NCBI RefSeq assembly: GCF_028389875.1 | Contig: NC_084663.1 | Coordinates: 121,481,801 to 121,545,800, forward strand | Origin: Rhea pennata | Lineage: Eukaryota > Chordata > Aves > Rheiformes > Rheidae | DNA: 64,000 bases | Reading direction: 5' to 3' | Shown: positions 37,053-64,000 of the stretch, piece after piece | How positions within the stretch are numbered: position 1 is the stretch's first letter | How the letters are laid out: the number at the start of each line of letters is the position of its first letter | Position numbers and translations under genes: made by a program | Notes under the pieces: model-generated | The model's input: the letters and a program-made list of their open reading frames with translations, nothing else | What the model was told of the DNA's origin: nothing | The model's database searches: none

Positions 37053-39844
37053 CACTGTGCTACAATTACTAAAGGAACCATGAAGCTGCTGAAGCCAGTG
37101 CTACTATCTGGCAGCATTCATTCTTCAGAAAAATGCACCACCTCTTTAAGAGAGATGTGGACAAATTCCCATTGCATGCATTGTGAACCTGAGCAAACAC
37201 AATCAGCTTCTGTCACCACCTCAATTCACTGATTTTCAGCCTTGTGTGGGCTGAGACAGGAACAGAAGATTCACACAGATATGCGGTTATGGGGGATGGA
37301 GGAATATATTAGCAGTAGTGATGGAGACTACGTGTGGGTCAAGTGAGTGAAACAGGGAGCTAAGCAGCCTTTGAAGGTGTTCGTTCTGTTTCTGCTCAGT
37401 TGTTCCATTGCTGGTTTTTCACTATGGTGGGGACCTTTTAGACCTATTCAGATTTAATAGTTGAAGCATAACATTTGTCAGCCAGTGATGTATGTAGGTC
37501 TCTGGTACTCCAGTTACATGCTATAAACTCTTTGCTTCCTCTGAAGTGGGAGAGCTATTCAAAATGGAGGCAGCATTCTGCTTGCAGTGTTGGAGAAACA
37601 TCTTGTTAAACAATATCAGCTGTTTTTCCCCAAGTAGGGGAAAGCAATAAAAAATTTTTTTTTTGGATTTGTGAGAGAGAGCAGGTAGCAAAATGGTTGT
37701 AGGAGACAGAAGATCAGAAAACACAATTGCCTCCTCCTTGACCATGCCTGGCATTAGATGATGGCCCTCAGCTGAAAGGTGAGCAGTTATTAATCTAATT
37801 TGCAGAAAGAAAGCCTTTAAGTGTGTACTCAGTGGCCAGATTCCTTACCTTTTAAATTTGTGTCGCTTTTACCTAAATGGATCTCTTTCCTAATTCCTTC
37901 AATAAATTTTAACCACAAGAGATAATTTAATCTGAAGAAGGTAGAGGAACTTCAGGAAAGACCAAGTAAGCCCCAACGCGAGGTGAGCAATGGCAGTTAA
38001 AAGCAGGTCAGGACTGTTCTACCACAATACAGACCTGTTAGGCATAAGCCATTCCCTCAGGCCTATTTTCAAAGGTACACTATCTTTACTGCACTTGCTG
38101 GTTTCTTTTGGAGCTCATTAATGCCAGAATTGAAAATCCTGGTTAAGAGGATAAGTTGAACTAATATTTACACCTCAGTGACGTCTCTGCAAAAACTTAG
38201 AACATGTTAGCATCTATTGAACAAAGATTTAACCATACTTTTCCCCCTCCTTGATTATTTATTTATAATGGAGACTTGTGCATTTGAAATGTCTGCATTT
38301 CAATGGTATACGCAAAATACCAGCCATTCCAGGAACCTATATTTGAACTTGGGGGAATTACAATGAAAAAGATATTTACGGAAAAAAATTAGAAATAAAG
38401 CTGACATTCTTTAGGATTGTTATTCAGACTTATTTAGCCTTGTTGAGTAATGGTTAGCCATGTGGTAATAGAAACCTGTGTGTAATACAGGTCATGAGGG
38501 CAGTGTATGTGTCATACAGAATACAGATCAGAGCTGAACTAAATTTGCATATATAACCTTATTTCTGGCATTTCCTTGTCTCTCAAGGCTTGGCATGGAC
38601 ACTTCAGTTTGAAGAGGAAGTCTTAAATATTTCATAAATCAGGAAGGGAGGGGCTAATTCAGTAGAATTAGCATAGCATATTGTGGTTGCGCACACCAAC
38701 GTCAAGGCTGAAGATGAAGCAATATTGCTCCCTGCAGCCCCCTAGTCTTGGTGGTGGTGGAATAGCAGCACTGTAGCCTTGCGTGAGGACTGAGGCTAGA
38801 GTAGGCTGGGTCATACACTTTGGTGCCTAGGGTGGTTTTGACTTGATACTAAGAAAATGACATTTCAGAAGCTGCACATAGGTGTCAACCTGTGAGCTAT
38901 GTGTCTAAGAGCCTGCTAGAGCAGTGGAGGCAGGTTCAGTTGCCTGCACATACACTACCCAGTGCCATCTAAGGTGCCCTACGGCACTTTGCCTGACCTG
39001 CTGGCCCAGGAAGGCCCAGATCTCCCATAGAACCTGGGTCATATCTGCCAGCCCCAAGCAGGTCTCTCAGATACCTTAAGGTGTCATCTGCAATGTTAGC
39101 AGTTACTTCCATGTGAACCACTGAACTGAGCCCTGGAGATTGTGTCTGTGATGTCCGTAGGGCCTAGAGAGCTTTCCCACTAATCAGCCACCTGAGGCAT
39201 GATTCAACCACCTACACATTATGTCTGGCAGCACTCAAGACACTGCAGTGTACCTGAGACACCCCCACAGCAATGGGAGATATGACCCAGGGATGGCCGG
39301 AGATCCCTGCTATCTGCAAGGACAACTGGAAGCCGTGCAGGCACCCTTGGGTGTCTAAAATGGCTCTAGGTGCCTCTCCTTGGGCAACAGACCCCTGCCT
39401 GAGGACCACCTAGAGCAAAATGATTCTCTTGGCTCTGCTAGCTGTGCCCATCAGCTCTCCAGTGGTACTGGAGGGGAACTGAGGGCTCAAGCTTCAGGGA
39501 GCGGGTCATTCTTGGGGAGCTGGCAAAGGCAGCTGTAGTGTCCCCTTGCTTTTGTCACACTGCGCTCCTTTCCTCCCAGCTAGCCCAGTTTTTTCCCTTT
39601 CCCAATTCTCTTCTCTCCATTCAGCTTCCACTTTCTCAGCTGCTTTGCAGTAACCTCACAGCTCCAGGTAAAATCCCCAGGCATCGCTTCCCTTGTTCCC
39701 AGTCTCCTTGCTCAGCCATTTCATACCTCCCCACCCCCTGTTCACCACTGCTGACCTTCCTCCCAGTCATGTCCACACACCTTTTTCCTCTCTGTCCCAC
39801 TCCCAGTCCTACTTGCACCTCCATAAGACCCCCATCCCAAGCCA
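37053..39844. other. No gene recognised, possible 3' part of TMPRSS3
   Basis: If TMPRSS3 has a further small exon or a long 3' UTR it must lie here. Minus-strand AATAAA sites occur near 38250. From 39540 to 39905 the plus strand is strongly C+T-rich. Confidence 0.35.
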
Positions 39845-40051
39845 CTACCCCACCTCCAGCCTTTGCCATGCAGACCTGCCACCTTCCCTCACTCCAGCCT
39901 GCCATGGGGATAACAGGATAAATGGGCTCCACACTCTCAGTTCATGTTGCCATACAGCATAAATCAGTTGTGACAAATGCGAGCTAAATTCTGTGCAGCA
40001 CAGGTGACACAAAGCCGTTATCGGACATGAAGAGACAGGGCAAAGCCACAC

Positions 40052-58277
<18,226 letters not shown>

Positions 58278-60414
58278 AGCTAAAAGCAAAACTATTTTCT
58301 CTCTTCATTATCAAAAGAAACCAAAAGGAAATTCTGACGTCTCTAAGCCAGTCTGCTCTGGAAATGTTTTCACTGAGCTGCCAGTTCAGTCATTTGTTGC
58401 ATATGGCATTATTGTAGCAGTCTGTGTAATTCAACCTGGTGAGAGATATCAGGTAGCCTTGGATGACATGGCTACGGAAAGGGGAAGATTAAAAAATCAG
58501 CAAGCTTTTTAATTAGCGCAAGAGCGTAAGATAATATTGTCATATTTGCAAACCTTTCTGTAACCTCCCAGCTAAGAAACTCTACAGAGGTTAAGCCACA
58601 GGCTTGCGCTTGCTTGTCATTTATCAGAAGCTGCACAGCCGAAGAGACAAGCCTGTCAAAATCTGCGAGAGGCAGGGCAGAAGGCAGAAGCCCCAGGTGT
58701 TTCACCTCTCCGGCAAACAAGGCCTTACGCTGATGTTGCTTGATTCATTGGCTTGATTTCCCCTTAGTGCAGGCAGCAAATAACACGCTTAAAGAGAGTT
58801 TTTGAAACAGACCCATGCTTTAATTATGAATAATTTCAATTATTACACATTTGACAATGTTTGGGGAGCATTTTGCAAGCAAGAACTCATAATCCTGAAA
58901 ATAGTGTGTTTGATTTGATAGGGTAAGGATCAGCTCATCTGTGCTCTGTGATTTAGAAACTGAAAATACACGGTCAGCCTCAGAGAGCACTCACATATAA
59001 GCACAATTCGGCTTGGCTTTCTTTTAAGAAGAGAGGGAGGCAGCAGAGGGGAGAGTGGAGGGAAGGAGGAGGAGGAGAGGTGGAGTAAAAACCTATAGCA
59101 AGACTAAGTAAAACAAGGCTTCTGAGTGACCAGAAAAATTTCCATGGTTTTCCACATTAAGCTCAGGCTCCCTCGAGCTTGGTACTGATGAGGGAAGCCA
59201 TTCAATCCCTTCACTGTGCAAGACAGAAAGGGGCATTTCCAAACGACAGGAGGTCACATAACACTCCCATCAACCTCCTATTTCTGGTGCAAATCTAGGC
59301 TGTGGCATGCAGAGTTTTCCCTCATCTGTTATGTCACCTTTTCAGCAGCCTTCCCTGCAAATAGGAATTGAAGGAGGATGTAAAAAGCAAAGCGGATGTA
59401 CAAAGAAACCAGGATATACGAAGAAACCGCTGTGCTTTAATCGCTCTCTGTGCTCTGACTCTCTCCCCGTTGCTGCTGAGGTAGCCCGCTGTTGGGAGAG
59501 AGCCTACTGCGATGCCCCTAAGGAAACCTCGGCTGCGGGGGAGAGTCAGGGCTTGTTTCAGCACGCTGGCCCCATCCTCCGGTGTCTCTTTCTGTCCAGC
59601 AGATGCAAGGAGCAGCATGGGTCAGAGGTGCCTCTCTGCAGGCACATCCCAGACCGAGGACCACCTGAGGGCCCTCCCCAGGAGGGGGAACACTGACCCC
59701 TGGCCTCAGGAAGGCCTTGGGATCAGCCAGCGCATCTCTGTGAAGGCATCATTAAATCATGGTCCCTTGCCAAGAGCAGCACCGACAGAGGAAGAAAAGG
59801 GTTTTCCCAATTGCCTCTTTTACCTGCCCCAAGTCTGGCTTCAGGTGATCACATCTATAAAGGGAAATTTGATTTTATCTTCCAGAGTTGGCAAGTTCAT
59901 GGTCTTTTGGCTGAGGACACCAAAATGGGAGCTGTGTACAGTAGGGGCTGGAGGACTAGCTAGCTAAGGATTGGAAGTCTAACTGAAAAGGAGTTAATTC
60001 CACCCACTAGCTAACTTCATACATGCCACAGGATATCCCCTCAGTAGCAGCTCAAGCAGATTTCTTAGAAAACTTAAAATGAAGTGCTGAGAGAAGGAAA
60101 TCCAGTCTCTCACTCCTGGCAAGCCTACGCTGACTGTGATATTTACCTTTGGACTTGTTCTGCTGGAGACGACAGAAAAAGACTGTAGAGCTTTTGCTTT
60201 TTTAGATGCCCTAAAACAAAAGTCTAGAGATGCACACACTCTATGTGCATGCTATGAAAACAGGATATCAGCTTTTGTCAGAGAGATCACAGGAGGTTTG
60301 AGGGTGTTTTTATTTTAGCTACCTCTTTCTCTCATTTTCTCTCTCTCCCGCCCTCATCCTCCCACCCCAGTTTCTGTGAGCACTGAACACACATTTGGAG
60401 GAGGAGTGGAAGAG
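58278..60414. promoter_or_regulatory. Divergent TMPRSS3/UBASH3A intergenic region
   Basis: The two start codons point away from each other, 2.1 kb apart. The region holds a purine-rich tract at 59030-59086 and a GC-richer part at 59450-59720, where two plus-strand frames of 129 and 151 codons overlap without recognisable domains. No TATA box is evident near either gene. Untranslated first exons probably lie here. Confidence 0.5.
60370..60371 (+). promoter_or_regulatory. UBASH3A: Possible splice acceptor upstream of UBASH3A ATG
   Basis: A strong pyrimidine tract (60320-60367) ends in CCCCAG at 60370, 44 bases before the ATG. This is either a true 3' splice site, making the coding exon the second exon, or a pyrimidine-rich initiator. 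Confidence 0.4.
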
Positions 60415-63400
60415 ATGGCGGTGGCTGAGACACAGCTGTATGCAAAGGTGTCCAACAAACACAGGAACAAAAACACCTCTTCTCTCCTTGAGTCCCTCTT
60501 AGCCAAAGGATTCCCAGCTCATATTGCGTGAGTAATGTGCTTCAGCTCCTTTACATAGCAAGAGGTATTTCTGGTAAGAACTTGAACACAGAGAGCCTGG
60601 TTTGTAATCAAGAAAGTGTGCCCTTTCTGGGTGGTGATGTCTCTACACAGGGATCAGATGTGTCTTGCTTTGAATTTCTTGTAGAGCAGAGTTTTGTTCG
60701 TATTCTGAAAAAAACCTGCTCTGTATACATTTCTTAAAATACTGTGTGTATCTCTGAAGACCATACTCTTCCATGTCTTGAGGTTGAGAGGCTTCAAAGT
60801 GACTTAAGAAGCTGATGTCCATAGCTAACTCTTGGGATAATTAGCCAGCATTTGGGATAATTCCTCTTTTATTTTTGGTCTTATCACCATCATTATAAAG
60901 AGTTAAATGTGGGAGTATCTTTTATACAAAGTTGTATAAAGCCTGACAAAGATCTCTTGTTGGGTTTTGTCACTAGAAACTATTTTAAAAGAGTAAGCTT
61001 TTTTTAACAAAATGCCATATTTAATATGATTAGGATTTTTTATGTTAATAAGATTGTAAAAAAGTCTATCACTTTTTATTCCTGTCTTGAATCAGGATCT
61101 TTTTCTAAAAGCATGTCCTAACAGGAAATACCGTATAATAATAAAGAATCAGACGCTATTCTTGGTGACATCAGTTGAGGAAAGATTAACCGGATTAGCT
61201 CATCTGCAACTGAGCTGATAAAAAAGAAACATGATGGTCATTCCCTCCCCAAACGTTGTTCAGATTCAATAGTCAAGTTTTATGTGGGAGTTTCAAATTT
61301 CTGGAGGACAACTCTTGAGTGCTTCTGTGATGGCCAGTTGAACCATGTAATTGTCAACATCAACGTCTCCAGAAAATAACTCCTTTTTATTTAAATGTCA
61401 AAGAACTCCTCACCAAAATTATTTGAAAAGGGGGAGAGCAGTATGTGTTTGTGGCCTCCATTTTGACTTTTCATTGAAAATTAGACCAGTTGAAAAGGTG
61501 AAGTTCAGAAATACTGTGTTGATTTTTCTAGGAACACCTGTTTAATGGAACAGCCACAGATGTAATGGGCATAATTTACAAAAATACTCTGGGCCTCTTA
61601 TCCCCAGTCATGCCCAGTGGAATTTTAGTGGTAGAGCTTATCGGGAAATCTGGTTTACTGTTTGTCTAATAAGTACTGTAAGTTTCATCACCCCAGAGTA
61701 ATGGCTAGTTTTAAAACTTTGGGTTCTGAAGGCGATGTTCTTCAAATTCCCTTTGAAACATTTTCTGCTGTTACTGAGACGGATTTGTGCTTCCCAAGTC
61801 AAAAACAACAAACAGTGGCCAAAGTACCATGTACAACATAAAATAACAAAATGTCCAAAAGTCTTTTTTTTTTCCTTTTCAGCTTTAGTTTCCCTTTAAC
61901 AATTTTTAGATCTTCAAAATTTGGAACACATTTTATAAAACCTTTTAACTTTCTCTGCAGTTCCTGGTTTCAGCTGTAAGTGAAAGTACTGAAAGATTCT
62001 TCTTTTGTGATATCCTGGCCTGAGCAAAACAAGGCTGGGTAGAAATATCACAATATCTCTCATAATGTAGAACTGACATGCCAAAGCAACTTTTCCTGAA
62101 AGAGCAATGTTTCTAGCGTTTCTTCATACTTTCTATCTGAGAGAATTCTGTAGATACAGGATTTATTTTATGTATTATCTTTCCACCTTTACTACTCAGC
62201 TCGGAAGCAGGGGTTGCTCAGCCACAGCCTACTGCTCATGTTAAGGACTGTACAAGCTCTGCTGGAAGCCACCCTACAACCAGCATAGCTGATGAGACAA
62301 AAGGCAGGTACAGACTGAGAGAGGAGCAGGGGGGAGCAAGGAGATAATACTGGCCCAGGATAACAGTCCATGGTCTCAGGCAGCCACTTGTTATATTACT
62401 CTTATGATTGTAAAGACACTGTGGTAAAGAGAAGTTAGAGTCAGGCTCAGCTTGGCTTCAGGGCTGTTCGTAGAGAGCTTCTCTCCTAGTGGGAGGAGCA
62501 GCATGACATAAAGTGGCAAAATGCTCGCCTTGAGACTTAACAAGTGAGCGATAAAGGCTGGCATCTCTGGCAGAGCAGCTGCAGGCATTGGCTTTTCAAC
62601 AGCATACAACCCAAAAGGCTGCGTGGGGAGAACGACACAAACACAAGTTGTTCATGTTTGATGTGATGGAGAAGGGGAAGCCAGAGGAAGGACAGAAAGA
62701 AAGAGTGCAGGAGTACTTCAGTCACAGAAGATGCAAACTAGTTTTACGCTGGATAGCTTATGTTTTTGACATTGATTTGGACATATCAGCTAATTTACTA
62801 TATGAAAAAGGAAAGCAGGAGGTAAAGCTGAAGCTGAAAAACGCTCATAAGCATTCAGCCATGTCAAGTCCCCACTAATGAGCCAAGAACAGTTTATCAT
62901 GTATATAAGTACATTTAATTGTTTTTAACAAGCCATATGTAACTTCTGTATTAGAGAGAAGGCAGAAGGCTGGGAGGAAGCACTCGGGATGAGTCTGGAT
63001 CCTGCTATTTAATGCCCTGCTGGCACATGCTCAGATGCCACGGGGATGAAAGGAAGATAAGAACTTAAGAAGACTAGGTTAAACAAACCAATGCCTTCAA
63101 CATCCAGCTACCAGAAAGTATGGCTTCAGGAGAGAAGGAAAGGGCAAAAGATGAACTGATGCCAAGTAGTTTAGTATTTTTCCCCCATGTCTGCTGTTTC
63201 TCATTCACCTTCGCGTCTTCTGAAAAGTTTCTAAATGGGTTCCAGGGCTGAAAATGGGATGCATGTGTACAGGTGCTACTTAAATAATGGAATTTCTTCA
63301 CTCTGCAAAAATCTTGGGTTTAGCCACAACAATTTGTTCACGTGAAGGACATTGGTGGCATTTTGAAAGCCTTTGTGAGAAAAGGAAATGTAAAGGAAAT

Positions 63401-64000
63401 TTGTTTCCAGAGAGAATGACAGTTGCATATGGGAGAGAAATTTGAGACATTGTCGCTTACCTTGGACTGAGTTTGCATCTGAACTGTGGTTCAGATCTGG
63501 TTCTCTGCTGGGCTATGGGAAATTTTCAACACAGATCTTCAAGCCCTGAGTATGAGCATGTTTTGCTTTGGTTGTACAAATAAAATATGGGCTTGGAATT
63601 TATCATTAGCAAGAACACTGTCCTACGAATAGAGCAAACCTTGCTCTCACAATCTGTGCACAGACGTGCTACCCAACCCTAAGTAAATCCAGATAGTCAG
63701 GAACGGTGCTAACAAAATATCTCCAGAATACAAAGGAGGACATCCTGTGGGGAGGACAGGAAAATTGTCTTTAGGGAATTAAAGCCTTTCAGTGGAAAAT
63801 ACAGTCTGGTGGGCTTTACAAATGTATTACATAAAACATCTTCTGGGAATAACCTAGTCACAGTAGGTCCTATTTGTGCTGGAAAATAGACTGGAGGTCT
63901 GCAGAATGTCCATTCCTTTTTATGTTCCTGGAGTGATGGAAAATCATTTTAATTTTCTCTATTATTCTGATGAATATACTTTGTTTTTTCTAGGCAAAAA
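60415..64000 (+). CDS. UBASH3A: UBASH3A (STS-2/TULA), 5' part only
   Basis: The first coding exon, 60415-60527, encodes 37 residues beginning MAVAETQLYAKVSNK and containing SLLESLLAKGFPAH, the start of the UBA domain. It ends in phase 2 at GTGAGT. TTTGTTTTTTCTAG at 63980-63993 is the matching acceptor: the last seven bases complete the split Ala codon and add Gln-Lys, in line with the ALKALAATG stretch that follows in mammals. In known homologues the rest is a UBA, an SH3 and a histidine-phosphatase-like domain, and the protein dampens T-cell receptor signalling. Only the N-terminus is in this window. Confidence 0.92.
60528..63993 (+). other. UBASH3A intron 1
   Basis: No other exon, LINE copy or RNA gene seen in 3.5 kb. 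The open frames (for example 62588-62878) have no recognisable domain. Confidence 0.55.

Noticed and set aside
36893-37117. Lysine-rich 74-codon frame
   Set aside because: It arises from the poly-T/TTTG low-complexity tract.
39538-39962. Pro/Ser-rich plus-strand frames (127 and 89 codons)
   Set aside because: They reflect a C+T-rich stretch read in two overlapping frames, with no start context or conservation signal.

Overview
The window is vertebrate genomic DNA, almost certainly from a bird and probably from a songbird. Genes are split by GT-AG introns, and the dispersed repeats are CR1 LINEs whose 3' ends carry the avian 8-bp tail repeat (ATTCTATG-like). There is also one short SINE with a tRNA-Ile-like head and a CR1 tail. 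From memory, SINEs of this kind (TguSINE1) belong to passerines, so that assignment is an inference.

The gene order matches the human 21q22.3 interval TFF2 - TFF1 - TMPRSS3 - UBASH3A. From left to right: (1) an intact four-exon TFF2 on the minus strand (about 0.9-4.5 kb); (2) a gene-poor stretch with an old, diverged CR1 (10.3-12.5 kb); (3) an inverted trefoil-factor relic on the plus strand, with an intact signal-peptide exon at 16.2 kb, a ruined trefoil exon at 19.3 kb, and possibly a second ruined trefoil exon at 23.3 kb; (4) a minus-strand relic in the syntenic place of TFF1 (exon 1 at 26.8 kb, trefoil exon at 24.4 kb) that has lost its ancestral start codon and two trefoil cysteines and carries an in-frame stop; (5) an unrecognised cysteine- and glycosylation-site-rich open frame at 29.0-29.7 kb; (6) about 10 kb with nothing recognisable; (7) TMPRSS3 on the minus strand, 12 coding exons from 58.3 to 40.05 kb in one consistent reading frame, with two plus-strand CR1 copies in or beside its introns; (8) the first coding exon of UBASH3A on the plus strand at 60.4 kb, whose second exon begins in the last seven bases of the window.

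TFF2 is a secreted mucosal repair peptide. TMPRSS3 is a membrane-anchored serine protease needed in mammals for hearing. UBASH3A is a lymphocyte signalling suppressor. They are neighbours by ancient synteny and do not form a pathway. The most interesting feature is the trefoil cluster: one working gene and at least two decaying paralogues in opposite orientations, which suggests trefoil-factor loss in this lineage.
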